DNA of 56,086 bases from an uncultured Clostridia bacterium (GCA_946414315.1 CAMKNZ010000014.1:1-56086), one strand, 5' to 3'; shown: positions 25,947 through 34,414, counted from the first letter of the stretch. Numbers and translations: made by a program. The notes: generated from the sequence alone by a model not told the origin.

Positions 25947-26480
25947 TTACTTACTCACAGGAATCGCAATGAAAGGATTGTTGGCAATCTTCGCCAGTTC
26001 TTCAACAGTAACCTTCACAACCACATCGCCATCCTTGTTGGCAACGCCGGTCTTCACGATCCATTCCACTTCCGCGTCAGCGTCGGCATAATCAATACCG
26101 ATCAGCACGGTCACTTCTTCGCCTTCTTCATAGGGGGACTCAAACTTGAAGATCAGCTCCAGTTCGCCCTTTACAGCACTTACATCGCCTTCCAGCTTCC
26201 AGCAGGTCAGTTCGTTGATCGTTTTGTGTTCAGCAGGAATCTTGGCGAGCAGTTCTTCCGGCAGGCCTTTCAGCGCGTCTCCTTCGTCCTTATAGGCGCC
26301 TTTGATCTTCTCGATGAGCTTTGCCAGTTTGTCAGTAGGATCAATCTTCACCAGCTTGATCTCTTCATCACCGGTATCGCCCCCCGTAATGTCCTTGTTT
26401 CCCTTGGAGTTTTCGGCCAACGCGCTTACAGCGGTCAGAATCATCATTACAGCCAGAACCAGAGCAAGGATCTTTTTCAT
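25947..26480 (-). CDS. Small exported acidic protein, unknown family
   Basis: 177 residues. Signal peptide MKKILALVLAVMMILTAVSALA with AxA-type cleavage, then a mature acidic protein. The first part (~25-80) is Lys/Glu-rich and probably helical (DKLAKLIEKIKGAYKDEGDALKGL). The second (~90-177) looks like a single beta-sandwich (ELELIFKFESPYEEGEEVTVLIGI, VKTGVANKDGDVVVKVTVEELAKI). There are no Cys-based motifs beyond one Cys, and no anchor. SD GGGGGAAGC lies before the ATG. It has its own promoter with an embedded palindrome and its own terminator, so it is an independently regulated single gene within the surface locus. I do not recognise the family. Confidence 0.75.
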   Translation of the reverse strand: MKKILALVLAVMMILTAVSALAENSKGNKDITGGDTGDEEIKLVKIDPTDKLAKLIEKIKGAYKDEGDALKGLPEELLAKIPAEHKTINELTCWKLEGDVSAVKGELELIFKFESPYEEGEEVTVLIGIDYADADAEVEWIVKTGVANKDGDVVVKVTVEELAKIANNPFIAIPVSK

Positions 26481-26557
26481 GTTTGCTTCCCCCTGAATAA
26501 TAAATCATTTTTGGATTACAAATACAAAATCACGTACATGTACCTGTACAATTACAT

Positions 26558-26585
26558 ATAATACCATAGATATGGTATTTGTCAA
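26558..26585 (-). promoter_or_regulatory. Promoter of the 177-residue exported protein
   Basis: Minus strand: perfect -35 TTGACA (26580-26585), 16-bp spacer, -10 TATTAT (26558-26563). The leader is about 70 nt and includes GTACATGTAC (26534-26543), a second short palindrome, next to another GTAC-containing copy (TGTACA, 26545-26550). Confidence 0.72.
26560..26579. promoter_or_regulatory. Perfect 20-bp palindrome inside the promoter (operator candidate)
   Basis: AATACCATA-GA-TATGGTATT fills the whole space between the -35 box and the -10 box and overlaps the -10. A dimeric repressor bound here would block polymerase directly. No regulator gene is in the window. Confidence 0.65.
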
Positions 26586-26621
26586 AGCTTTTTTTGACCG
26601 ATTATTGTTTTTTGCTGTCAA

Positions 26622-29600
26622 TTATTCTTTTTTACTCCCATCCGGCAGCAGATACTCCTCTCCGGTCATTTTTCCTTTCTTGTTGTAGGTCCGGACCACC
26701 TTGAAATATCCGTCTTTACAGAGCATCGGCTGCCCTTCCGCGTCAAAATACTGTTCCTGGATTACATTTCCCTTCTTGTCATAGTCGTATGTCGTCTGGT
26801 ATACGCCCTTGCTGTTCGCCATCGGTTGACCGTTATGATCCATATAGCTCTCATAGATTACTTTCTTATTGCCGTTATACCGTTTCCATACCATTTCATA
26901 ACCGGCAATGCATGCAACCGGTATCATGTTTTCATCCAGGTATTTTTCAACGCAGACGTTTCCGGCTTCGTCATATTCTTTTTGTCTTATACTGTAGGTG
27001 TCGTTCCGTGTTGTCGGCTGACCGGCAGTGTCGAACCAGGCTTCCTGGATCACCTGTTTCTTGCTGTTGTATTCCCGCCGGATTCCGGCATATCCGCCCT
27101 TGCAATCGATCGGTTGCCCATCCGGACCGTAATAGTATTCCTCGTTTGTATTTCCGCGCTCGTCGAATCCTCTTACGATCTTTACATAGGTATTGCCCAT
27201 CGTCATCGGTTTATCGTCCGTGTCAAACCAGGCTTCACTGGTAATATGCTTCTCATCCCGGTAAGTTTTCTCGATTCGGTGATATTTGTTCTTCGTATGG
27301 ATAACGGGTTCTCCAGCCGTACCGAAATAAGCCTCGCTGGCAACGAGTCCGTCTTCGCCGTAGGTCCGTTCGGTCACGGCTACGCCGTATATATTCGCCG
27401 TCGGTTCGCCATCCGTCAGGCATTCAACCCGGATTGCTTGGTTCTTTTCGTTAAATGCTCGCCGGACCTCGTCATACCCGCCGTTCCGGGCGATTGGGTT
27501 CCCGTCCGCGCCGTAGGTGATCTCCCTCACCGTGTTCCCACGCTCGTCAAACTCCCGTTCGATCTTCACATACGTATCGCCCGTCGTCATCGGCTGCCCA
27601 TCCGCGTCGAACCAGGCTTCGCTGGTAATATGCTTCTCGTCCCGGTATGTCTTCTCGACCCGGTGATATTGGCTCTTCGCGTGCGCCACCGGCTCGCCGT
27701 TTACGCCGTAATACGCCTCAACGGCAATCAGTCCGTCTTCGCCGTATGTTCGTTCGATCACAGCCAGTCCGTTCACGTTCAGCGTCGGTTGGCCGCCCGT
27801 CAGGTATTCAACCCGGATTACGCGGTTCTTTTCGTCAAACGTCCGCCGGACCTCGTCATATCCGCTGTCCCGGGCGATCGGGTTCCCGTCCGCGCCGTAG
27901 GTAATCTCCCTCACCGTGTTCCCGCGCTCATCAAACTCTCGTTCGATCTTCACATATGTATCGCCCGTCGTCATCGGCTGCCCATCCGCGTCGAACCACG
28001 CCTCGCTGGTAATATGCTTTTCATCCCGGTATGTCTTTTCGACCCGGTGATACTGGTTCTTTGTGTGGATAACGGGTTCTCCGGCCGTACCGAAATAGGC
28101 TTCGCTGGTAATGAGTCCCTTATCGTCATATGTCCGCTCAACTACAGCTACGCCGTTCACATTCAGTGTCGGCTTTCCGGCTGTCAGATACTCATACCGG
28201 ATCGCGCGGTTCTTTTCATCAAATGTCCGCCGGACCTCGTCATATCCGCCGTTCCGGGCAGTCCGCTTGCCGTACCGGTCATAGGTGATTTCCTTCACCG
28301 TATTCCCGCGCTCGTCAAACGTCCTGACAATCTTCACATAGGTATCCCCGTGAGTGATCGGCTTGCCCCATGGATCAAACCATGCTTCGCTGGTAATGTG
28401 TTTCTCGTCCCGGTATGTCCTTTCGATCCGGGCATACTGGTTTTCCGTATGCATGGTGACTTCGCCTTTGGCGTTCAGGTACCATTCCTTTGCGACAAAC
28501 CCCTGCTCGTCATAAGTTCTCTGTCTCACAGCTACGCCGTAGATATTCTCTTTCAGCTCTCCGTTCGTGTAATAGCTGGTCTGTATCGCGTGTCCCTGTT
28601 CGTCGTATATAACCCGCACTTCGTCATATCCGTCCTTGCGCTGGATGGGATTGCCTTCCGCGTCGAAGGTCTTCGTGGCGATTGTGTTTCCGTTGTTGTC
28701 AAACGTCCGTTCTATTCTCGCATAGGTATCGCTGACCGCAATGCCCTGTCCCTCTGCGTCAAACCATGCTTCGCTCGTAATATGATCTATGTCTCTGTAG
28801 GTTCTTTCGATCCGGGCATATTTTGTCTTGCTGTTCACCACAGGCTTTCCGTCTGCGTCATAATATATTACGCTCAGGGCCAGCCCCCGGTAATCGTTCT
28901 CCCGCTTATAACTGTGGTATCCTTCCGCGAGGGTCGCCTTTTCACCTTCCGCCGTATAATAGGCCGCCCGGGTCAGCGCGTTTTTGCTGTTATATTCCCT
29001 TTCGATCACCGCATAACCGGCCTTCAGGTTTACCGGGTTCTTCTCTGCGTCGTAATAGCTTTCCTTAATCACCTTGCCGGCTTTGTTTGTCAGCTTTTCA
29101 ACCCGGGCATATCCGGCTTTCAGGTTCATCAGTTGGTTATCGGTTCCGTAGTATTCCGTAATGGTTCCCCGAAGGCCGGTCCCTGTCGGTATATTTACTG
29201 TTTCGTCGTCAGTTCCTTCGTCTGTTTCTTCGGTTTCTTTTTCCGTGGTTGCCGGTTCCGTCTGTTCCGCTTCGTATGAGATCACTTCGTCTTCCTCGTC
29301 GTCTTCATCTTCCGCGTCTGTTTTTTCATCCGGATCCGCTTCCTCGTTTTCTTCCGTTTCCTCCTTTTCTTCCCCTTCTTCGTCTTCTGCGTCTTCTGCG
29401 TCTTCTGTTTCTTCCTCGTCTTCCTCGTCCTCGTCCAGTGCGCTCAGATCCTGCAGCAGAATCGTTTTCACATAGGCGTATTCCTTGCCCGGTGTCTGCG
29501 TCAGTTCACCTTTTGCGTTGTAATACCTCACGCTCATCTTGTCGCCCTGGCTGTTGTATTCGGTTTCCACAGAGGCGTATCCGGCCGAAATCTCCAGCGG

Positions 29601-31079
29601 GTTTCCCTTTGTGTCAAAAAAACTCTTCCGGCGAATTTTCCCGGATCCGTTGTATTCCATCCGGATTTCGTGATATCCGCCCTTGCCGTTCTCAGGTTCT
29701 CCTGCCGCGGTCCAATAGCTTTCGGATATCTTGTTCTTGCCCTCCCAGGTGTTCCTTACTTCTTCCGCTCCGGCCGCTCCGTTGCATGGATTGCCTTCTG
29801 CGTCATACCAGTTGGTCCTGATAATCTGATTCGCGTCGTTCCGCTCATAAGTAACCCGGGCATATCCGGCTGCAATATTAACCGGCGTTTTTTTATCAGT
29901 ATCGAAATAGCTTGTGCTGATCAGTTTCTTGCCGTCATACCGGTTAAACAGATAAGCGTACCCCTCCGGGTTCAGCACGGTCCTCCCTTTTTCGTCCACG
30001 TATTCCGTATCGGCGATTCGCTTGTTCGACACCGTGTTTTTCACCCGGCTGTATCCAAGCTTTTCCACTGTCATCGGCTTGTCGTTCTCATCCAGGTACT
30101 GCACGCTAGTAAGAACTTTTCTCATATAGCGCCGATATACGCCGCTGTATCCGTCCGTACTCCGGCCGCGCTCGTTTTCACCGGTAAAATAATATTCTGC
30201 CTTTATATGCTTGGTGTTTAGTTTTTCAATGCCACATATCCCTTTTTCGTTGTAATACAGCGTCCCGTCTGCGTTGTAATACATCGTTCTGATCTGCTGG
30301 TTTTGATGGTAGCTGTATTTTACGCAGGCATATCCGTCCGGCCCGGCAATCGGTTCGTTATCCGGTCCGTAAAAGCGGGTCGCGATAAGCTTTGTCCCGG
30401 TGAACTCGCGTTCCATCCGGGCATATCCGGCCTTTTTGTAATAGAACAGATTCCCCTGCTCGTCATAATAAGCAACCTTGCTCTTGGTTTTTGATACATA
30501 TTCCACTTCCATCCTGGCATAGCCGTTCGGCCCTGCAACCGGCCTGTCGTTCACGTCATACCAGCCGTCAGTCTTGATCCTGTTGCTGTCGTAATACAGC
30601 GTGATCCGGTGTGTGTTCACCGGATTTCCGTCCGGGTCATATTGCCATTCTTCTCTGTATTTCCCGAAGGCGGACTTCACTTCGTATTGGGCATACCCTG
30701 CCGGACCGGTAACCAGGTTTCCGTCTGCGTCTAAATACTTCTGCCCGGTGACTTTTCTTCCGGTGTAGTTGTATTTCCGTTCTATCGCGGCATAACCGTC
30801 TTTGCCGTTGATCAGGTTTCCCTCCAGGTCCAGCAGTTCGATCTTGATGAGGCTCCGGTATCTTTTTCCTGTATAGATATACTTGATCGTGGCATATCCC
30901 TTGTCGCTGGCAATCGTCGGATTACCGTTATCGTCAACATATGTCTCCGTGGTAATCTTGTTTTTTGTCGTCTTGGTGGTCGCTGATACGATCTTCAGGT
31001 TTGTGCTCAGCTCCGCACCGGCCTGTCCGGCCAGAATTAAAGCGCCCAAAACCAAAAACAACCCGATTAGTTTCCTCAT
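26622..31079 (-). CDS. Large exported YD-like repeat protein
   Basis: 1485 residues from ATG 31079, preferred over 31085 because GGAG then sits 6 nt upstream. Signal peptide MRKLIGLFLVLGALILAGQAGA. Nearly the whole mature protein is about 30 repeats of ~43 residues with the form ...YYDAxGxPVxxxxGYAxxExxYxxxGxI, reminiscent of RHS/YD or other beta-strand repeats. A Glu/Asp-rich linker (~540-650) divides it. The C-terminal half contains a higher-order repeat of exactly 128 residues. No RHS core box, toxin tip, sorting signal or dockerin. It is the last gene of the CpsCD-LCP-CpsB operon, 28 nt after cpsB, which suggests its export or attachment is tied to that system. A secreted structural or sugar-binding fibre is plausible; function unknown. 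Confidence 0.85.
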   Translation of the reverse strand: MRKLIGLFLVLGALILAGQAGAELSTNLKIVSATTKTTKNKITTETYVDDNGNPTIASDKGYATIKYIYTGKRYRSLIKIELLDLEGNLINGKDGYAAIERKYNYTGRKVTGQKYLDADGNLVTGPAGYAQYEVKSAFGKYREEWQYDPDGNPVNTHRITLYYDSNRIKTDGWYDVNDRPVAGPNGYARMEVEYVSKTKSKVAYYDEQGNLFYYKKAGYARMEREFTGTKLIATRFYGPDNEPIAGPDGYACVKYSYHQNQQIRTMYYNADGTLYYNEKGICGIEKLNTKHIKAEYYFTGENERGRSTDGYSGVYRRYMRKVLTSVQYLDENDKPMTVEKLGYSRVKNTVSNKRIADTEYVDEKGRTVLNPEGYAYLFNRYDGKKLISTSYFDTDKKTPVNIAAGYARVTYERNDANQIIRTNWYDAEGNPCNGAAGAEEVRNTWEGKNKISESYWTAAGEPENGKGGYHEIRMEYNGSGKIRRKSFFDTKGNPLEISAGYASVETEYNSQGDKMSVRYYNAKGELTQTPGKEYAYVKTILLQDLSALDEDEEDEEETEDAEDAEDEEGEEKEETEENEEADPDEKTDAEDEDDEEDEVISYEAEQTEPATTEKETEETDEGTDDETVNIPTGTGLRGTITEYYGTDNQLMNLKAGYARVEKLTNKAGKVIKESYYDAEKNPVNLKAGYAVIEREYNSKNALTRAAYYTAEGEKATLAEGYHSYKRENDYRGLALSVIYYDADGKPVVNSKTKYARIERTYRDIDHITSEAWFDAEGQGIAVSDTYARIERTFDNNGNTIATKTFDAEGNPIQRKDGYDEVRVIYDEQGHAIQTSYYTNGELKENIYGVAVRQRTYDEQGFVAKEWYLNAKGEVTMHTENQYARIERTYRDEKHITSEAWFDPWGKPITHGDTYVKIVRTFDERGNTVKEITYDRYGKRTARNGGYDEVRRTFDEKNRAIRYEYLTAGKPTLNVNGVAVVERTYDDKGLITSEAYFGTAGEPVIHTKNQYHRVEKTYRDEKHITSEAWFDADGQPMTTGDTYVKIEREFDERGNTVREITYGADGNPIARDSGYDEVRRTFDEKNRVIRVEYLTGGQPTLNVNGLAVIERTYGEDGLIAVEAYYGVNGEPVAHAKSQYHRVEKTYRDEKHITSEAWFDADGQPMTTGDTYVKIEREFDERGNTVREITYGADGNPIARNGGYDEVRRAFNEKNQAIRVECLTDGEPTANIYGVAVTERTYGEDGLVASEAYFGTAGEPVIHTKNKYHRIEKTYRDEKHITSEAWFDTDDKPMTMGNTYVKIVRGFDERGNTNEEYYYGPDGQPIDCKGGYAGIRREYNSKKQVIQEAWFDTAGQPTTRNDTYSIRQKEYDEAGNVCVEKYLDENMIPVACIAGYEMVWKRYNGNKKVIYESYMDHNGQPMANSKGVYQTTYDYDKKGNVIQEQYFDAEGQPMLCKDGYFKVVRTYNKKGKMTGEEYLLPDGSKKE
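27087..28760 (-). repeat. 384-nt tandem super-repeat within the YD-like repeat gene
   Basis: The same position of the unit recurs at 27087, 27471, 27855, 28239 and 28623, that is, four successive steps of exactly 384 nt (128 codons, three ~43-residue units). Comparing 27471-27670 with 27855-28054, most differences are at third codon positions. The outer copies are more diverged. Confidence 0.85.
29200..29460 (-). other. Coding region of a Glu/Asp-rich linker
   Basis: About 85 codons dominated by Glu and Asp (for example DEDEEDEEETEDAEDAEDEE), then EQTEPATTEKETEETDEGTDDE. It splits the repeat array into a longer C-terminal and a shorter N-terminal part. Likely an extended, strongly charged, possibly calcium-binding spacer. 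Confidence 0.8.
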
Positions 31080-31107
31080 ATTCATCTCCGTTTTCTCTTT
31101 GTCCCAT

Positions 31108-31815
31108 TTAATCCTGAATCAGTTCTTCTGCATTCTTCAGTATCCTGTCAATAACCCGGTCTCCGTATTTTACCCGTGCCGCCTTGATTCCTTCCGTCAT
31201 GCACGTCCCGCGGCCTTCCATAGAATGGGTGTCCGTTGCGATAAAGTCCACCAGTCCTTCTTTGAAGATCCCGTCAAAGAATCCCCTCCGCAGCAGCGGC
31301 TGCTTTCTCGTCAGCGTCCGGGCGTTGATCTGCACCATCGCTCTGAACCGGCTCTTCATCTCTTTCACCTGGCTGATCTTCCCGATCGCCGGATACCGCT
31401 CCATGTGGGCGATGATTGGAATAAACCCGCTCCCCGCCACTTTCTGAAGTGCGTCAAAGATATGGTCGTTCGTATCCGTCGGGCTGAATTCGATCATCGC
31501 GTGTTTCGTCTCCGCCATTGACAGGACCCGGCCTTCCCGCAGCAGCCTCGACGTCGGGTCCGTATAAAGAATCTCCGCGCCTTTGTACAGCTTCAGTGCC
31601 AGCCCTTCCTGCCGGATGTATTGCTTCGCGGCATCAAAATGCTGGAGGAAAACATCCTCCGGAAATTCATACACTCCCGGCGTCACATGCGGCGTGCAGA
31701 CAATGGCTCCGATTCCGTCCGCCACCGCCTCCTGCAGCATCCTTTGCGTTTCTTCCTTCGTCTTCGCCCCGTCATCCACGCCCCAGATCACATGGCTGTG
31801 AATATCAACAAACAC
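31108..31815 (-). CDS. cpsB: CpsB/YwqE-type PHP tyrosine-protein phosphatase
   Basis: 235 residues from a GTG at 31815 (AAGGAA about 10 nt upstream). The PHP metal site is complete: DIHSH (D4, H6, H8), DDG, TPH (H43), GAE (E81), IIAHMERY and IATDTHS near the C-terminus. Members dephosphorylate the BY-kinase CpsD and thereby set polymer output. It lies between the LCP gene and the large repeat-protein gene, in the same operon as its expected partners CpsC and CpsD. Nothing appears missing. Confidence 0.92.
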   Translation of the reverse strand: MFVDIHSHVIWGVDDGAKTKEETQRMLQEAVADGIGAIVCTPHVTPGVYEFPEDVFLQHFDAAKQYIRQEGLALKLYKGAEILYTDPTSRLLREGRVLSMAETKHAMIEFSPTDTNDHIFDALQKVAGSGFIPIIAHMERYPAIGKISQVKEMKSRFRAMVQINARTLTRKQPLLRRGFFDGIFKEGLVDFIATDTHSMEGRGTCMTEGIKAARVKYGDRVIDRILKNAEELIQD

Positions 31816-31911
31816 GCTTGCTTATTCCTTCATTCCCTGATACTTCATTCCGAACTCTGAATTCCCATTTGAATAATGATGAATGATGAATTCTGATTTA
31901 TGAATTCTTTA
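31816..31911 (-). other. AT-rich intergenic spacer with repeated GAATTC/ATGATGAAT units
   Basis: Within 96 nt, GAATTC occurs three times and ATGATGAAT-like units repeat, in sharp contrast with the GC-rich genes. Similar sequence occurs at 9664-9692 and, in shorter form, at 5328-5344. No promoter or terminator is convincing. It looks like a dispersed intergenic repeat inserted in the operon between the LCP gene and cpsB. Confidence 0.5.
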
Positions 31912-32910
31912 TTACTCTCTGCTGTACAGATGCTCCAGCACCCAGTCTACTGCGGCTCCCTCTTTCATGTGGAACTCAACAAACCCGTCTTTGCCGATGG
32001 TATACTCCCCTTCCGGATGCTCGACTGCCAGGGTTTCATATTCTCTGGCCTTGTACATTTCCTCCGCCAGCCGCTTTGATGTCATATTGCTGACGCTCAG
32101 TTCCCGCAGGCCGTCCAGCACCTGTTCGCCGAATGACAGATCATTCGCAATCCCTTGTTTCATCTTCGTGATCGCGTTCCGCATGAACTCGTTCTGGCGC
32201 TCCATGCGTTCTTTGTTTGTTCCCTCTCCAACGCTTTTCCGGGCGCGCACAAAGGTTTCTGCTTCTTTGCCCTTCAGCGTCACCGTGCTGCCCTTCGTCC
32301 AGGCCGGATTCAGGTTCGTCATGTCAAAATCGATCTTCACCTTTACGCCGCCCAGCGCGTCGTTCAGCGTGCTGATCGCGCTGTAGTCGATCATATAGTA
32401 TCCGTCGATTTCCATGCCGTCCAGCAGCCTTTCCACCGCGCGGATTGTGTATTTTGCGTTGTCTTCCGGTGTCGCACCGAAGCTGTGGGCCAGGCACAGC
32501 TGTTCTGTCCGTGTGCCGACCTCGTTGCCGAAAATGCCCAGGATGTCGATCTCCGCCATCGTGTCGCGCTCCAGCTGCAGCTGGTGGATTTTCTTGTCCG
32601 TATGATCGATTGCGATCAGCAGCAGAAAGTCCGCCTGTCCGCCGTCCCGGTAACTGTCTTCGGTTATTCTTTCCGTTGCTTCGGGCTTGTCAATGCCGCA
32701 GATAAGCAGTGTCGTCACCGCCGGCTTTTCGCGGTATGTCACGCCGCCGATCGTAACCGTTTTCAGCTGGCCGAAGCCAACGCTCATCGTTTCCCGCTGC
32801 TCGGTATTCTGGTCCTTCTCGCTGTCGTTCAGCAGGATGATCCCGGTAACCAGCACCGCCACCGCGATCAGGCCCAGTATTCCGGCCCGGATCCAGTGTC
32901 TTTTTTTCAT
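31912..32910 (-). CDS. LytR-CpsA-Psr (LCP) family protein
   Basis: 332 residues: short basic N-terminus, one membrane helix (~9-27), then the extracellular LCP domain with VTTLLICGID, ADFLLLIAIDHTDKKIHQLQLERDTMAEI (conserved Arg-Asp after the beta strand), YYMIDYSAISTLNDALGGVKVKI and the RARKSVGEGTNKERMERQNEF motif that contacts the polyprenyl-pyrophosphate. LCP enzymes transfer glycopolymers from lipid carriers to peptidoglycan or, in some species, to proteins. Its ATG overlaps the stop of the preceding gene (ATGA). The context with CpsB, C and D matches capsule attachment modules, but no polymer synthesis genes are nearby. Confidence 0.92.
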   Translation of the reverse strand: MKKRHWIRAGILGLIAVAVLVTGIILLNDSEKDQNTEQRETMSVGFGQLKTVTIGGVTYREKPAVTTLLICGIDKPEATERITEDSYRDGGQADFLLLIAIDHTDKKIHQLQLERDTMAEIDILGIFGNEVGTRTEQLCLAHSFGATPEDNAKYTIRAVERLLDGMEIDGYYMIDYSAISTLNDALGGVKVKIDFDMTNLNPAWTKGSTVTLKGKEAETFVRARKSVGEGTNKERMERQNEFMRNAITKMKQGIANDLSFGEQVLDGLRELSVSNMTSKRLAEEMYKAREYETLAVEHPEGEYTIGKDGFVEFHMKEGAAVDWVLEHLYSRE

Positions 32911-33551
32911 TTACTGATCACCACTGGCGATGCAAACAGTCTTTCGATGGCATACGCCAGCCCTTCGTTTGATGTGTCTTTTTCAATCAGCGCGCATATG
33001 GCCGCTCCTGTCCCTTTTTCTTTATCAAGCTTTTCCCGATAGTTGTCCGCCTGCGAAAAGATCAGGTTAAAGGTAATATATCCGGCCGTCTCGCCTTCTG
33101 TTTTCACCGGTTCTGTCATCAGCAGGTAGGTATATGCGCCGGCGCCGGCTTCTTCCGTCATGAACACATGCACCTTCGTACCGTTCAGGATGTTTTCGTC
33201 TTCGATAACGTCAACCGGCGCGTATTCATGGCTGAACAGTTCCGTCCCGTCCGCTTTTTTGCCTGTGATCCGGCTTCCGTCGACGCTCAGGTCTTCCACG
33301 CCGTTTTCCAGCACGTGTCCCTGCAGCATCATCATCTTCAGCTGTTCGCCGCTCAGCCCGGACAGATTCATGCTTTCGCCGAATGTCTTCGCCGCTTCGT
33401 TCCATACTTCTTCCAGTCCGTCCTGCGCCAGTGCCAGTGAAAAGCTCAGCCATCCGGCTTCATGCTGCCATGCTTCCGTTCCGGTTTCTTCCGCCCATGC
33501 GCCTCCGGCCAGAAACATCATTGCCAGCACCATGCAGATGATCTTCTTCAT
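32907..33551 (-). CDS. Exported protein, weak ZinT/calycin-like resemblance
   Basis: 214 residues with a signal peptide (MKKIICMVLAMMFLAGGAWA). The mature part has a short helical start (EEVWNEAAKTFGESMNLSG) followed by alternating beta strands with ITGKKADGTELFSHEYAPVDV, KVHVFMTEEAGAGAYTYLLM and AGYITFNLIFSQADNYREKL. The strand pattern and the DG..LF..EY segment recall the ZinT lipocalin-like metal-binding domain, but its histidine cluster is absent, so metal binding is doubtful. GGAGG lies 9 nt before the ATG. Translationally coupled to the LCP gene (4-nt overlap), so probably an extracytoplasmic accessory of it. Family assignment is tentative. Confidence 0.6.
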   Translation of the reverse strand: MKKIICMVLAMMFLAGGAWAEETGTEAWQHEAGWLSFSLALAQDGLEEVWNEAAKTFGESMNLSGLSGEQLKMMMLQGHVLENGVEDLSVDGSRITGKKADGTELFSHEYAPVDVIEDENILNGTKVHVFMTEEAGAGAYTYLLMTEPVKTEGETAGYITFNLIFSQADNYREKLDKEKGTGAAICALIEKDTSNEGLAYAIERLFASPVVISK

Positions 33552-33634
33552 ACTCTCTCTCCTCCATGCTTTATCCTTCTGTCTTTATGGCCGGTACTTC
33601 CCGTCGCAGTCCGCTTCGTTCCGGATTCTGCTTA

Positions 33635-34408
33635 CTATTCTTTGCCTTTTTGCTTTTCTCTCCGGTAATACCCCGCCTCATACCTTCCGTACTTTCCGTA
33701 TTTGCCGTACTTGCCGTACTTGTTGTATCCGTACTTCCCGCCATAGCTGTAATACTTCTTCGTGCTCAGCCGGTCCATCGTCACTTTGTTCAGTACGCAG
33801 CCCAGAATCGGTACGCCGGTCCGCTCCATCTGGTCCTTCGCGTCCTGCAGTGCGCGCCGGTGCGTCTTGTTGTATTCCAGCACCAGTACGCATCCGTCGC
33901 AGCTCTTGGCGATTTCCGCCGCGTCGATCACCAGGCCTACCGGCGGGGCGTCGATCACCACAAAGTCAAATGTTTCGCCCATCACGTTCACCAGGTTGTC
34001 AAAATCCGGTGTGGCAATCAGGCTCAGCGGCGCCTGCACGTCCGTCCCGATCGGAACATAGAAGACGTTCTGCAGGTTGGTTTCGTATACGATTTCGTCT
34101 ATCTGGCATTGCCCGCTCAGCAGGTGTGCCAGTCCGAACTTCGGCCCTGTCAGTTCAATCTCATACTGGGTGTCCATAATGCTCAGCCGCAGGTCCGCGT
34201 CCATCATCAATACGCGTTTGCCACGCTTCGCCATGTTCACCGCCGTCTGGATCGCCACGAAGCTTTTGCCGTCGTTCGGCTCGCAGCTGGTAATGACGAT
34301 CTTGCGGATGTTCTTTCCGGAGAAAGTCAGGTTGGAGCAGATTGTATTCAATGCTTCATTGCCGGCATAATCCAGCGTCAGGTTGCCTTTGATTGTCGCC
34401 TTCTGCAT
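33635..34408 (-). CDS. cpsD: BY-kinase CpsD (bacterial tyrosine kinase) with expanded Tyr-rich tail
   Basis: 257 residues. Walker A SCEPNDGKSF (about residue 41), Walker A' VLMMDADLR and Walker B VVIDAPP define the bacterial tyrosine-kinase fold. The C-terminal tail contains 12 tyrosines within 34 residues, including several consecutive G-K-Y triplets, the site of autophosphorylation in this family. It works with the membrane partner CpsC, encoded directly upstream (6 nt gap), and is opposed by CpsB. AAGGAG lies 9 nt before the ATG. In known systems phosphorylation cycling controls polysaccharide chain length and export; here the target polymer is not evident. Confidence 0.94.
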   Translation of the reverse strand: MQKATIKGNLTLDYAGNEALNTICSNLTFSGKNIRKIVITSCEPNDGKSFVAIQTAVNMAKRGKRVLMMDADLRLSIMDTQYEIELTGPKFGLAHLLSGQCQIDEIVYETNLQNVFYVPIGTDVQAPLSLIATPDFDNLVNVMGETFDFVVIDAPPVGLVIDAAEIAKSCDGCVLVLEYNKTHRRALQDAKDQMERTGVPILGCVLNKVTMDRLSTKKYYSYGGKYGYNKYGKYGKYGKYGRYEAGYYRREKQKGKE

Positions 34409-34414
34409 TTTTCG

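Noticed and set aside
26826-29279. 817-codon plus-strand open frame across the YD-like repeat gene
   Set aside because: Complement of the repeat gene. Its own apparent periodicity comes from the sense-strand repeats.
26622-31079. RHS toxin with immunity gene
   Set aside because: No RHS core (no conserved cleavage box), no C-terminal toxin domain and no small immunity gene downstream.
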